Of a DNA stretch of 64,000 nt, positions 1 to 10,995 are shown in pieces. The number at the start of each line of letters is the position of its first letter. The first letter of the stretch is position 1. The notes under the pieces are model-generated. The model searched no databases and was not told where the DNA came from. It saw only the letters and a list, made by a program, of their open reading frames with translations. The position numbers were made by a program, and so were the translations under genes. This stretch comes from Bathymodiolus brooksi (Eukaryota > Mollusca > Bivalvia > Mytilida > Modiolidae), in the NCBI GenBank assembly GCA_963680875.1, contig OY804579.1, positions 25,219,804 through 25,283,803 of the forward strand, read 5' to 3'.

Positions 1-837
1 GTCCATAAATGCCATGGAACGAGTCAACGAAAATGAAAGATTTGTTGTTAAAAATGGAATAAAATGACTCTATATATGTGTGACTATGATTGGTCAAGTG
101 GTTCTTTCGTGTTTAAACAGAAACAGTCACATTTTCATCCTAATAGATCGATCAATCTATGAAAAAACCCAGAAATATTTGGTTAGAATCTCGAAATATA
201 GTGCTTCTTGTTTACATCCAAATATGGAATTCTAGTGACGAATGATGGGGAAAATATGCAAATAATCCATACTCTAATACGTGATTCTAGCTATTTTTAC
301 CAAATTTATTAATAAACAGCCAATGGGATGCAATTGTTCCACTTAGTTAAAGAGTCTATTTTTAGCGCCATTTTTTTTTACACCATTTCATCAGCAGCGG
401 TATCCCGAGTTCCAACGTTGATTTCAAACAAACGATATCATAAATACACGTATTCACGCGTCAGTCACGTTACAATTTTATTTAAAAAATGGATTCAATA
501 AAAATGAATACTTCTTTCAGTTTTATTTATGAAGATATTCAGTAAAAACACATGGGGTGTCGACGTAAACAATGCATGGCCGCTCACTTGTAAAGCGTGA
601 TATCTAAAAAAAATAGAGTTACGTCCCTTGATTTCGGGATTTGACTTTGCATTGTTGGAGGTACGGAATCTGTGCGTGGCTTCCCGACTGATTCTATTCT
701 ATGAACAGTCATTGTAGATTGCCCTACATGCAGATATGGCACTTAAGAATTCGGGCTAGTAGTTTACAGTTTCAGTAAAATCAATATGGCACTTGCCCGA
801 ATTGACAAGTTGGTCAAAAAGTTAATGTCGAACCCTG
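1..837. other. Non-coding flank with no supportable gene
   Basis: AT-rich sequence without long frames. The only item of note is a short open frame at 786-839 (18 codons, starting MALARIDK, stop at 840-842). Its end coincides with the left breakpoint of the segmental duplication, where the flanking DNA joins a truncated P2X7-like exon. I cannot say whether that short frame was ever translated. Confidence 0.5.
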
Positions 838-1098
838 AATAGGTATGCAGCCTACAGCCAGTATACCATTTGGGCACATGGCCGACTTGGAGCTGGGGTC
901 AGACGTGTGATCCCAAGCTGTTGTACTTGGAAAATTAGGGACAAGTATCCTGATCTATATGGACAATACAAGGGTTTCATTCCTAGACGATTCATGAAAT
1001 ATTTTGTATTTTATCCCATATACCCTAATGATAAAGTTTACCACTTGCTTCCCTATGGTCGGTGGTTGTCCGGGTACTCTGGCTTCCTCCACCACTAA
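838..1098 (+). pseudogene. Truncated P2X7-like C-terminal exon, copy A
   Basis: From codon 838 the frame reads [15 protein letters not shown], then [16 protein letters not shown] and YKGFIPRRF, nearly matching the exon at 9103-9366. The first ~34 codons of that exon are missing because the duplication breakpoint falls inside it. Relative to copy B, 15 bp are deleted just after the RRF codons. This removes the stop codon in frame, so the frame runs on through a SINE tail to 1096-1098 and adds about 38 unrelated residues. No splice acceptor precedes it. It is best read as a dead fragment, although a chimeric transcript is not excluded. Confidence 0.75.
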
Positions 1099-1162
1099 AA
1101 CGGGTCGCCATGATGTAGCTGAAATATTGCTGAAAGTGGCATTAAAACACCAAAAATAAAAA
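1030..1162 (+). mobile_element. SINE 3' portion, copy A
   Basis: The stretch 'ggtggttgtccgggtactc ... gaaatattgctgaaagtgg', ending in an AT-rich tail, is shared with 9399-9535, 29085-29255, 31045-31215 and, reversed, 4313-4521. It is the body and tail of a short interspersed element. The 5' tRNA-like head is not recognisable here. Confidence 0.65.
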
Positions 1163-2342
1163 ATAAATCAACCCTAAGCAGTTGTTAATTTCACAAGTTG
1201 GTCAGATGTAAATTTCACAAGTTGGTCAGATGGAATTGTAAATTTAATTTGAAAGTTTTGCCATCTTATTATTATTTTTTGTCAGCACTGACAACTTCTT
1301 CTAAAATGGACTGACAGTCTTTCATATAATTCAAAACCAAACTTGGCAGAGATGTTTTCTATGAGGTCCTAACCAAGAGTTGTTACTTTTGTGCCATTTG
1401 AAAATTCAAAATGGCCACCAGCGGAGGTCAAAGTTTGCATTGAAACCCTATGGGAAGCAACATTTTCATCTTCTTCTTGAGAACAGCCGAACAGAATTTA
1501 ACCAAACTTGGCAGAGATGTTTCTTGTGAGGTCCTAAAAAGTTGTCCTGGTTCGTACTAACTAGACCAACACACTGAGTGCTATCATTATTGTGCATTGG
1601 ACAATTTGTAATGCCCATTATCATGACTTGGGTACTTTTCTGCTCTAAAAGTGCAGAACTTCTGTTAGACCAGGAAAAACTAAGAGTGACAATCTAAATT
1701 TATTTTATGCGACAATATAGTCAATTGTTTTGTCTTGGTCTTCAAATCTGGATTTCTGAGATGCTACAATATTATCCCGAGTTGGAGGTTGTGGAATTGG
1801 TGCAAGATGGACCGAGATTCTTCTGGGATCATCTACTTCCAACTGCACACGTTAATTCATTCCTTCATTATCTTGCAGTCTCATACAAATGATGACCCTT
1901 AATAGTCTTAGAACATAGGAATATGACTCGTCAGCTTTAACAGGCTGCACAGACCATCTAGCTGTCTTTTTGTTGTAACTTCTCTGCCACCTGAGGTAGA
2001 AAAATACATACAATGTAATTCACAAGAATAAAACAATAGAATTGAGATTATGATCTATGGAGCCCTAACTTTCAATTCAAGATGAATATCTCGAATGTAT
2101 AGTGAATGAGCAACTAAACATATCATTACAAGTCCACTTTATGAAGGATTTGAGTGATTTGTAGACAGATTTTAGGTTGTGGTCATCCCTCAAGAAGTTC
2201 TACGGCAGGCATCACAAGCTGGTCAATGGTTACAGGGTGTCTGTTACCCAAATCAGAACTGATCTTCATTTGTTGTTGATGTCTTTCCCTTCATCGGATG
2301 TGACTTCTACCGGACTTGACCATGGACAACGCAGCGGGTTTG

Positions 2343-2495
2343 CGACTTTCGATTGACCCTTCTGAAGCCTATGATCAAATATCAGATTGCTGCCATAAAT
2401 AATTACTGAGAAAAATGTTATGAACATCTTGGGACGAACGGACGGACAGAGGTAAAACAGTATACCCCCCTTTCCAGTGGAGCGGAGGTATAATA
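2343..2495 (+). repeat. Hairpin-ended repeat, 'tataccccc' family, copy A
   Basis: The core 'caaatatcagattgctgcc ... gagaaaaatgtt' is followed by 'gacgaacggacggacag' and a terminal hairpin of the form tatacccccc...ggaggtata, then 'ataaag'. It matches 8311-8628 and 10843-10995. It lies in the intron between exons B and C of the decayed gene. The left boundary is unclear. Confidence 0.6.
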
Positions 2496-3773
2496 AAGCT
2501 CCTATGACATATGATCATGCATGGTTCTGTTATTAGGACAAAATTTCAAGTATGTAAGTTACAACTGAAACATATGAAATTAACATGACAACCTTAGAGT
2601 GAAGTTGAGGCTAGGTTCAAAATCTCCATCGTCAGAATCATCACCAACATCACTGCCCTCTTCTATTGAGAGACTGTAAGAATAAAAACTAATTGTTTAT
2701 TACAGTGTATGTGTATAATATCGAAACAAATTTTGTTATATGGTTCTGATGTGCAGCTGTATAACGAAAAAGCTTTTCAAAATAATATTAAATCTATATA
2801 CATGTATCCAGCACACATCTACACAACCCAATATAAAGAGACAAAATTACATCAAAGTTCCAGGAAAAAATTTGGTGCGCCAGACGTTCGTCAATTCTGT
2901 CCCAGTTTGGTTTCATTCCTATAAGTAGCTAAGGAGGACTGGCCATTTCAGCTTGTGGATTGATGAAAATGTAACGATGACGCAGAAGCCAACATGATCC
3001 CTATATAATAGAGCTACTAGTAGTATCACTATGCAAGCCACAATAATTAATAGGTAACTGTTATACAAGTGACTGTGTTGAACAATATTGACAAAGTTAC
3101 CTATAAACATAATGTAGAATATGTCTAATCTTTAACAAAATGAACATACTCAAATGGGTTCACAAATGAACTCGATTTCTCCAGTTTCATCCGTTTCGTT
3201 GAAATGTGATGGCTGCTCATTTCTTCTACTCTAGAAATACCTTGGTCAGAATATCTAAATCAAAAGTACAAATATCAATCACTACAAAATCACATTTGTC
3301 TGAAATTACCAGTTTTTGTAGTAATTTGCCTAAAAAATTAAGATAATTTTACAAAAACCTGCATGATTTTAACACACATGGGCCATCGGTCTACTGTTAG
3401 ATTCACACACTGTGAAACATGCAAATTGCTATGGATCTTCACATTATTTCTTAAAAATCTTGTTTATAAATCATACTTACAAGATCCAAACTAAACAAGG
3501 GCAAAGCGTGGCGTATCCCCTCGCCTAAAAATTTGACCCAGTGACCTTGACCTTTGACTTTGAAAATCAATATGGTTCCAGATTCTCTTAAGGACTAAGT
3601 ACATGTATGTACCAAGTTTGGTCAAAATCCATTGAAGGATGTTGATTCTAGAGTGTTCACAAGGATGTTACGCAGTAAAATTTGACCCGTTATCTTGACC
3701 TTTGACCTATGAGGCTATGACGTTGAAAATCAATAAGGTTTCGGTTATCTTAAGGACTAAATATGTATAGTAT

Positions 3774-5123
3774 GTTTGGTGACTCTGAAAATAGGGAAAA
3801 CAATTCCTAAAAAATCAATGGGTTATCAGATTTATTTTTTAATTATATTTATATTAAGGACTGATTAATACATATTATAGGTGAATTTTTCAAAAAAATT
3901 CATTAAAGAATAAAAAAGTTTGCCATAGGACTTAATTGTAAAATTCTGTCATTTTGTCATGTAACAAACATGGGAGTAAGTACTACTGAAATGAACAGCA
4001 ACATGTGGTCAGTATTGACAAACAGCAAGTCAGCTGATTTCATCATTAGCATGTTATATCAGATGTTGACATACTGACCATACCAAATATGGACAATATT
4101 CAAATTAGATTCACACCTGTTCAGGTAAAAATCAATAATGATGATACATTATTACATAACTGATTGTGGAGCATTTAAAATACATGCAAACTACCCATCC
4201 CTTTATGTGTATAGAGGTTAATAAAAGATAACAAAATTACCTGAAAATGTTGTATATTCTGACCAGTACATATCAGTAGTTTCAACCCACACTGTCATGA
4301 TTTGATTTTGATATTTGATTTTTGGTGTTTTAACGCCACTTTCAACAATATTTCAGCTATATCATGGCGACCAGTTTTAGTGGTGGAGGAAGCCGGAGAG
4401 AACCACCGACCATGGGCAAGCAACTGGTAAACTTTATCACTTGTGGTTGCGAGTCGAGTGCACCCTTTTTGTAATTTACAAATTTAAAAAACCATTGAGC
4501 CACCCGGGCTCCCCACTGTCATGAAAAAAATGTTTATCTAATTTGCCTATAAGAAATTAACGTTGTATATGAATTGTTTAATTTTTGGAAGAAAACAAGT
4601 ATCAAATAAGAATATTATTTAATTTATATATTTATATAAATTATACTTTCACGAAATTAGCATTTATTTTATTTTGGTATCATTTTTTAAGTGTTAATTT
4701 AAAATTTGTTATACATCAGCATGAGTGAATAACAAGGGACATCTCCATATAAGGGTCTCATGTGACCAGCAGTTATTAATTGTTTACAAACAAATATCAT
4801 ATGATCAAATTGTTTATCAATTATTCAAAACATCTTGAATCTTTAACCTAATATGACATTCCCATGTGACTGAAATTAGCATAACAACAGACAGGAAAGA
4901 ACAGGTAATGCTGTTCATTATAATGGTAGCCTCCTTTACTTGCAATCTGATAAAATTAGTATTGGGCCCTATGGAGATTTTTTTTATTATTTGAATTATT
5001 TCTTTGACAATTTTTTCTCAGATATGTATTACATAATGTGTGCCTAAAATGTTAAAAAGAGCAATAGAAAGCAAATCCCTGATTTTTAAATAATTGTTTT
5101 CCCTATTTTCAGAGTCACCAAAC
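3774..5123. mobile_element. 1.35-kb TIR DNA transposon (non-autonomous)
   Basis: The two ends are perfect inverted repeats of 32 bp (3774-3805 and 5092-5123), starting gtttggtgactctg. The interior is AT-rich, has no transposase frame, and contains a reversed SINE at 4313-4521. The element interrupts a monomer of the surrounding repeat and is absent from duplication copy B, so it probably arrived after the duplication. I could not define a clean target-site duplication. The superfamily is unknown. Confidence 0.78.
4313..4521 (-). mobile_element. Near full-length SINE
   Basis: On the minus strand it begins 'gcccgggtggctcaatgg', which resembles a tRNA A box (the same head occurs at 58150). It continues to the shared body 'ggtcggtggttctctccgg' and ends 'gttgaaagtggcgttaaaa'. 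It is nested in the TIR element at 3774-5123. Confidence 0.7.
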
Positions 5124-7232
5124 AGACTACACCAAGTTTTGTCAAAAATCCATTGAAGGATGTTGATTCTAGTGTTCACAAGGATGTTATGCGGTAAAAT
5201 TTTGAGCCTGTGACCTTCATCTTTGACATATGACCTTGAAAATCAATAAGGTTCTAGATTCTCTTAAGGACTAAGTATGTACCAAGTTTGGTCAACATCC
5301 ATTGAAGGATGTTGATTCTAGAGTGTTCACAAAGATGTTACGCAGTAAAAATTTGACCCTGTGACCTTGACATTTGACCTTGAAAATCTATAGGGTTTCA
5401 AATTCTCTTAAGGACTAAGTATGTACCAAGTTTGGTCAAAATCCATTGAAGGATGTTGATTCTAGAGTGTTCACAAGGATGTGACGGACGGACGGTAGCG
5501 TTACTACATGTATATCCCTTCGCAACTTCGTTGGCGAGGGGATAAAAAGCAGTTCAAATGACAATTCTTTAAATAGAAAGCCTTTATATGAGAAAAATAC
5601 ATATTGATTTCCTTCTATCATGTCTATGTTGATAATTCTAAGATAGTAAAGTATAATTTTGGCTCCCTGAACTAAAAATTATGTCCAAAATTGTTGAAAT
5701 GTAGTAAAAAACTAGTTAATGTAATGTTTTTAGAATAGTCAAGAAATAAACTTGGTTTGCATAAGGAAATTGAAAACGATTTTCATTTAGTCATAGTCTA
5801 AAATATGCAGTTCAGGACATTTCAGTAAAATTTTATAGTCACATATAGAAAAGTTTCTGAAACTTGCAAATTTCTATGTATCTTCATATTATTTTTTAAA
5901 AACCTTGTTTATGTATCATACTTACAGGATCCAAACTAAAAAATGCTACTGAAATGACACTTATTTAAATGGAAAGCTTTTTATGTAAAAGATACATACT
6001 GATTTTCCACTATGGTGATAATTCACAGACAGGAAGATATAATTTTGGCTCCCGTAACAAAGTTTTATGTTCAAACTTGTTGAAAAGTACTATTAACCTT
6101 ATTTATGTAATGTATTTCCAGTACCCAAGATATAAACTTGTTTGCATAAAGGAATTGAAAATGATTTTCATTTAGCCATGGTCTAAAATATGTATTTTAG
6201 GACATTTCTGAAATTTTCAGTAAAATTTGTAGTCATATATAAAAAAAGTCCTGAAACTTGAAAATTTCAATGGATATTCATATCATTTCTTCAAAACCTT
6301 GTTTATAATTATATATTATACTTACAGGATCCAAACTAAAAGTGCAATTGAAATGAAGCTTCTTTAAATAGAAAGCTTTTATTTGAAAAATACGTACTGA
6401 TTTTCCATTATAGTGATAATTCGCAGAAAGTAAGGTAATACTTTTGGTTCCCAAAACTAAGTTTCATGTCCAAGTTGTTGAAATTTGATAAAATTAAAAA
6501 CCTAATTATATGTTGTATATCAAAGAAATAAATTTGCTTGAATAAAAAGAACTTTATAGGGTTTTCATTAAGCCATGTACAGTTTTAATTCTTGCATTAA
6601 AAATGAATTGATTCGATATTTTTTTTTAAATTGATAATAATAAACTGCATTGCCCTTGATATCATTTTTGCACTCCCATTTCCCCTTTGCTGGCCTATTA
6701 AAATTTGTGTTTGTTTACCTCGCAAATACGGCCGTTTTATGCTACTCATTGACAATAATTTGCTGTTGCCAGGTGCAAAATTACATATATTGATTAATAT
6801 CTACCGAAAATGATCATAGGCATCATCATAAATTCATAAAATATGAAAAACGATTGAGAAAAGAAGGCAACATGCTCGGCTTACCTAGTATCAACAATAA
6901 TAAAGCACTTCCTTGAGTTCGCTCCATCCAACGGCAACGGTCCAACTGATCCCCTACATATATCCTGCATTTGTTCCATTTGGAAGATACTTCACTTCTA
7001 TTCCTCTTTATCTCTGAATCCGTCAAAGTCCGCTTTCTTCCACGCGTTGACAGTTTCTCTTTTGCCCAAGAACCACATGTTGTTTATTGTTTCTAAACAG
7101 TGCGCATGCTCAAGACGTGTTCACATAGAAGGCCATATGAATAGATTTGAATATTGTCATCCAGACAATAATTCTGATAACGATAGTTTTGGGTCTTTTT
7201 TGTCAAAAAAATCGTATCTTTTGCAACATATC

Positions 7233-7478
7233 TCGGTGTTAATCTTCATTTTATGAAGGTCAGTACGGAAATCGACAATAATTTTGGGTATGAAAAAATT
7301 ACGCAGCTGGTAGACAATATCCCTTTTTTTGGGATATTGTCTACCAGCTGCGTAATTTTTTCATACCCAAACAATATCCCTTTAAAGGGATATTGTCTAC
7401 CAGCTGCGTAATTTTTTCATACCCAAAATTATTGTCGATTTCCGTACTGACCTTCATAAAATGAAGATTAAACACCGA
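7233..7478. repeat. Long palindrome / foldback with a partial third arm
   Basis: The left arm (7233-7323) and right arm (7387-7478) are nearly perfect reverse complements of about 90 bp. A partial extra right arm (7331-7370) lies between them. The 7376-7392 region is itself palindromic (atatccctttaaagggatat). Duplication copy B has a single left arm at 13963-14043. This is consistent with a foldback element or an inverted duplication at the edge of the segmental duplication. Confidence 0.85.
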
Positions 7479-7611
7479 ATTATTGACGAATACGCATCGA
7501 AACGTTGTTTTTTCGACTAAAAAAGCTGACCATCGTTACCGGAAGCTAATTAATTATGCACTGACCTGGGCGAGGCCAACTCTATTTACTTATCTATTTT
7601 TATGCCAGTAG

Positions 7612-7638
7612 CCCGGATGCTGCAGCATGGATATTGAG
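7612..7638 (+). CDS. Possible micro-exon of P2X7-like gene
   Basis: The 27 bp between an AG at 7610-7611 and a perfect donor GTAAGT at 7639-7644 read PGCCSMDIE. Joined in phase 0 to the exon at 9103 this gives [19 protein letters not shown]. That fits the known layout of P2X7-type intracellular domains, where a CC pair precedes a segment ending in a Leu/Ala-rich helix. An in-frame stop lies directly upstream, so the exon cannot start earlier. The acceptor has only a weak pyrimidine tract. Upstream exons carrying the remaining cysteines are not visible in the window. Confidence 0.4.
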
Positions 7639-8310
7639 GTAAGTTTCTATAAAAGTTGAGGAAAAAAGCTATTTGCGAACCGAATGTATCTAAAAGACGT
7701 AGAATAAATAATTTCTGTATCAGGAATAGATTTTCTTTGATGAAAACTACATGCCTTAACAGATTCAGTCGATATTTCCACGATAACCATTGAAAACATG
7801 CCAGGAGGCACCCCATGGGGACAAATTGTTTTATAGCAACTACGTATTTTCGATCGGAAATTTTTGCCGGCCTTAAAAATAACTAAATTAGTTTTTTTCC
7901 TCATATAAGTTATGAAGTTGTTCCCCGAGATTTTGATACACATGTTAAATCAATTTATTTTAGCCAGTTTTACCGACAATATGAAAACAGAGACATACAT
8001 GTAGAACACAGTGAAATACATGTCTGATGAAAACGAATGACGTAGCCAGTGTTGTTTTATTTGTTAATTGACTGGAATGTTTCAGAGAAATTTGGGCTGG
8101 ATTAGAAACAAGAGACATTACTTCTAGTTCCACAAGACAGTTGCTGCAAAATAATGTGGGACTGACCATTTACCTTGAAGGGGGCTATGTCACGTTTTTT
8201 CGCCGTAGAATTTTTTTTTTCAGACGCCACAAAAATCATATTTTCTTATTTTCCGGCGAAGTACCAATCTAATTAAAACAAGGTGAACTGTGAGCTAATG
8301 CTCACTTATG

Positions 8311-8628
8311 ATACCCCTGCCACTTCCCATGATATGGGGTACCTATATGAAGCTTGTGACCAAATACTAGATTTCTGCCATCAATAGTTGTTGAGAAAAA
8401 TGTGCATATATGTTCAATGTGTATAAAAAACCAACTAAGTCGGCAAACAGGAAGTAGGAATCAGACAGGTCCAAAAACGCTTCCCACGATATGGGGTACC
8501 TGTATGAAACTTGTGACCAAATATCAGATTTCTGCTATCAAGTTGCTGAGAAAAATATCTTGGAAGGACGGACGGACAGACAGACAGAGGTAAAACAGTA
8601 TACCCCCCTTCGGGCAGCGGGGGTATAA
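8311..8628 (+). repeat. Hairpin-ended repeat, 'tataccccc' family
   Basis: It starts 'tgatacccctgcc' and contains two ~165-bp monomers (each with 'gatatggggtacct' and 'cttgtgaccaaat'). It then runs 'gacggacggacagacagac' into the terminal hairpin tatacccccc...gcgggggtata. Confidence 0.78.
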
Positions 8629-8716
8629 TTAGATCTACACACTTGCTCCCTATTTTCTATCTTTTTTTTTGGGGTCGCTCGTGTAGAAAATAGGGAGCAA
8701 GTGCGTAGATCTAATT
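8627..8716. mobile_element. Foldback hairpin MITE (90 bp)
   Basis: Arms 8627-8660 and 8683-8716 are reverse complements with two mismatches over 34 bp (aattagatctac...). They are separated by a 22-bp loop. It abuts the end of the hairpin-ended repeat at 8628. No target duplication is clear. Confidence 0.75.
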
Positions 8717-9102
8717 TTAATTAGATTGGCGAAGTGCTGGAATAATTTTTTTTCTTCAAAATGTCAAGTTGGAATATTTTTTTTTCTCTCCTGTCCAGCC
8801 ACATTTTTTTCTTCAAGATTCAGAATCAAAAATTTTTTTTTAGGAAAAAACCATATAAAATTAAAATTGAATAGCTTGAGGGGTAAATTGATAAAAATAA
8901 AACTGTGGTCATAAGAAAGTCCCACGAGAAAATCTTTCCTTCCAAAATAAGACTTTTTTTTATTTCTCTAAACTGAATTTGTGCAAACTATTTCACTTAT
9001 AATGAATTATATATTTTTTTTAAATAGAGCTCATTTTTCTAGATGAATGTATAACCATCTGTCTTTACTCTGTTTTTATTAAATCTCTTGTCTTTATTAC
9101 AG

Positions 9103-9366
9103 GACTTTGATCGGATTGTCCTTGATGAGGCATTGTTGGGGGTTGCTATAATGTTTCGAGAGGAACTTGTAGTAATGCCCCATGACGAGGATTACAACAG
9201 ATCCAATAGGTTTGCAGCCTACCGCCAGTATACCATTTGGGCACATGGCCGACTTGGAGCTGGTGTCAGACGTGTGATCCCAAGCTGTTGTACTTGGAAA
9301 ATTAGGGACACGTATCCTGATCCATATGGACTATACAAGGGTTTCATTCCTAGACGATTTAATTAA
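9103..9366 (+). CDS. Terminal exon, P2X7-type intracellular domain protein
   Basis: A strong acceptor (tctcttgtctttattacag) precedes an 87-residue open exon ending in TAA. It reads [18 protein letters not shown], then [35 protein letters not shown] and [10 protein letters not shown]. In vertebrate P2X7 receptors the C-terminal 'ballast' domain has the same AYR-x-W-x-G ... LPSCC-W-IR-x-FP ... Y-GF pattern, with cysteines that take part in a zinc site. In bivalves and cnidarians this domain often occurs in proteins without a P2X channel; that is family knowledge. No channel-forming region is seen here, so it is probably such a stand-alone domain protein. A SINE tail (from 9399) follows closely in the 3' region. 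A truncated duplicate lies at 838-1098. The complete cysteine pattern and clean splice site suggest function, but upstream exons are missing from view. Confidence 0.72.
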   Translation, partial: DFDRIVLDEALLGVAIMFREELVVMPHDEDYNRSNRFAAYRQYTIWAHGRLGAGVRRVIPSCCTWKIRDTYPDPYGLYKGFIPRRFN

Positions 9367-9398
9367 AACTTGTTCATGAAATATTTTGTATTTTATCC

Positions 9399-9535
9399 CA
9401 TATACCCTAATGATAAAGTTTACCAGTTGCTTCCCTATGGTCGGTGGTTGTCCAGGTACTCTGGCTTCCTCCACAACTAAAACTGGTCGCCATGATATAG
9501 CTGAAATATTGCTGAAACACCAAAAATAAAAAATA
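9399..9535 (+). mobile_element. SINE 3' portion, copy B
   Basis: It has the same SINE body and tail as copy A at 1030-1162, and lacks 12 bp near the tail. It was present before the duplication and lies just 3' of the P2X7-like stop codon. Confidence 0.65.
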
Positions 9536-10842
9536 AATCAACCTTAATGAGTTGTTAATTTCACAAGTTGATCAGTTGGAATTGTAAATTTAATTTGAAA
9601 GTTTTGCCATCTTATTATTATTTTTAGTTCTATCAGCACTGACAACCTCTTCTAAAATGGACTGACAGTCTTTTATATAATTCAAAAACAAACTTGGCAG
9701 AGATGTTTTCTATGAGGTCCTACACAAGAGTTGTTACTTTTGTGCAGATTTGTCAAAAAACATGGCCACCACGTGACTTTGAAAATTCTGATTGGTCGAT
9801 TTTCAAGAAACCTCTTCTCAGGAACCGCTGAAGGGATTGAATTGAAATCTGGTGTATATGTTCCTATGAATGTCTTTAACATGTGTTGTTACTGTTTGCA
9901 CCATTTGAAAATTCAAAATGGCCACCAGCAGAGGTCAAAGTTTGCACTGAAACCCTATGGGAAACAACATTTTCATCTTCTTCTTGAGAACAGCCGAACA
10001 GAATTTAACCAAACTTGGCAGATATGTTTCTTGTGAGTTCCTAAAAAGTTGTCCTGGTTTGTACTAACTAGACCAACACATTATCATTATTGTGCATTGG
10101 ACAATTTGTAATGCCCATTATCCTGACTTAGGTACTTTTCCACTCTAAATGTGCAGAACTTCTGTTAGACCAGTAAAAACAAAGAGTGACAATCTAAATT
10201 TATTTTATGCGACAATATAGTCAATTGTTTTGTCTTGGTCTTCAAATATGGATTTCTGAGATGCTACAATATTATCCTGAGTTGGAGGTTGTGGAATTGA
10301 TGCAAGATGGACCGAGAATCTTCTGGGATCATCTACTTCCATCTGCACACGTTGATTCATTCCTTCATTATCTTGCAGTCTCATACAAATGATGACCATT
10401 AATAGTCTTGGAACATAGGAATATGACTTGTCAGCTTTAACAGGCTGCACAGACCATCTAGCTGTCTTTTTGTTGTAACTTCTCTGTCATCTGAAGTAGA
10501 AAAATACATACAATGTAATTCACAAGAATAAAACAATAGAATTGAGATTATGATCTATGGAGCCCTAACTTTCAATTCAAGATGAATATCTCGAATGTAT
10601 AGTGAATGAGCAACTAAACATATCATTACAAATCCACTTTATGAAGGATTTGAGTGATTTGTAGACAGATTTTAGGTTGTGGTCATCCCTCGAGAAGTTC
10701 TACGGCAGGCATCACGAGCTGGTCAACGATTACAGGGTGTCTGTTACCCAAATCAGAACTGATCTTCATTTGTTGTTGATGTCTTTCCCTTCATCGGATG
10801 TGACTTCTACCGGACTTGACCATGGACAACGCAGCGGGTTTG

Positions 10843-10995
10843 CGACTTTTGATTGACCCTTCTGAAGCCTATGACCAAATATCAGATTGCTGCCACAAAT
10901 AATTACTGAGAAAAATGTTATGAACATCTTGGGACGAACGGACGGACAGAGGTAAAACAGTATACCCCCCCTTCCAGTGGAGCGGGGGTATAATA
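10843..10995 (+). repeat. Hairpin-ended repeat, 'tataccccc' family, copy B
   Basis: It is the duplicate of 2343-2495, with 'gacgaacggacggacag' and the hairpin tatacccccc...gcgggggtata. The stem is better preserved than in copy A (gcggggg versus gcggagg). Confidence 0.62.

Larger units (their letters stand above)
3492..5549 (+). repeat. Hairpin-ended repeat, 'tatcccctcgcc' family, copy A
   Basis: It opens with 'tatcccctcgcc' and closes with 'ggcgaggggata' followed by an A-run. In between are four or more ~110-bp monomers with 'tgaccttgacctttgac', 'taccaagtttggtcaaaat' and 'ccattgaaggatgttgatt'. 'gacggacggacggt' precedes the terminal hairpin. Copy B (12003-12223) has a single monomer. The element sits between 'aaacta' and 'aaaagc' of an intronic tandem unit and is itself interrupted by a TIR transposon. 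Confidence 0.8.
3430..6580. repeat. Intronic ~375-bp tandem units, copy A
   Basis: About three degenerate units of roughly 375 bp each contain 'tatcatacttacaggatcc', 'gattttccactat', 'ataaacttgtttgcataa' and 'tttagccatggtctaaaat'. The first unit is split by the repeat at 3492-5549. The corresponding array in copy B is 11935-13265. Each unit carries a splice-acceptor-like 'cttacag', but no open frame follows it. Confidence 0.7.
1705..7078 (-). pseudogene. Unknown multi-exon gene, copy A (decayed)
   Basis: I do not recognise this gene. Four minus-strand exons can be placed: first exon 7078-6885 (donor GTAAG), exon A 3254-3150 (acceptor after 'cttttgatttag', donor GTATGT), exon B 2673-2593 (acceptor 'attcttacag'), and last exon C 1990-1705 (acceptor 'ttctacctcag', stop TAA, an AATAAA-like run right after). 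Phases agree across A-B-C: A ends in GA and joins the T of B; B ends in AG and joins the G of C. The product is basic at the N-terminus (GRKRTLTDSEIKRNRSEV, then YVGDQLDR), with a Ser-rich middle (EEMSSHH, EKSSSFVNPF), an acidic stretch (GSDVGDDSDDGDFEPS) and a basic tail (WQRSYNKKTARW). Lesions are a 10-bp insertion and a 41-bp loss in the first exon, and a Gln-to-stop at 1852-1854 in exon C. Introns hold repeats. Confidence 0.6.
838..7326. repeat. Segmental duplication, copy A
   Basis: This block aligns colinearly with 9205-14046. Unique anchors occur in the same order: the P2X7-like exon, a SINE tail, gene exons C, B and A, ~375-bp intronic tandem units, and the first exon. Copy A is longer because its hairpin-ended repeat at 3492-5549 has more monomers and carries a 1.35-kb transposon. 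Copy A also lacks about 155 bp that copy B has at 9735-9889; the ends of that gap are imperfect direct repeats (gttgttact...), which suggests a recombinational deletion. Both copies end in the same palindrome arm, reading 'gacaatatcccttt'. Confidence 0.92.
7639..9102. other. Probable intron of the P2X7-like gene
   Basis: No coding sequence is supportable here. The stretch holds a hairpin-ended repeat (8311-8628), a foldback hairpin (8627-8716) and homopolymer-rich T/A tracts. The tract 'ttttaattagattgg' at 8714-8730 has an inverted match near 8265-8280. Confidence 0.45.

Noticed and set aside
1707..1892. Plus-strand 61-aa frame (also 10207-10392)
   Set aside because: It is antisense to exon C of the minus-strand gene, which has better support from the splice acceptor and phase. 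The two copies do not show clear synonymous bias in this frame.
2919..3110. Minus-strand frame with a hydrophobic segment (LLIIVACIVILLVALLY), also open in copy B at about 11450-11590
   Set aside because: It lies between exons A and B of the gene model, whose phases join directly without it. Its only acceptor is mediocre and no donor follows. It could be a retained-intron product, but I do not call it.
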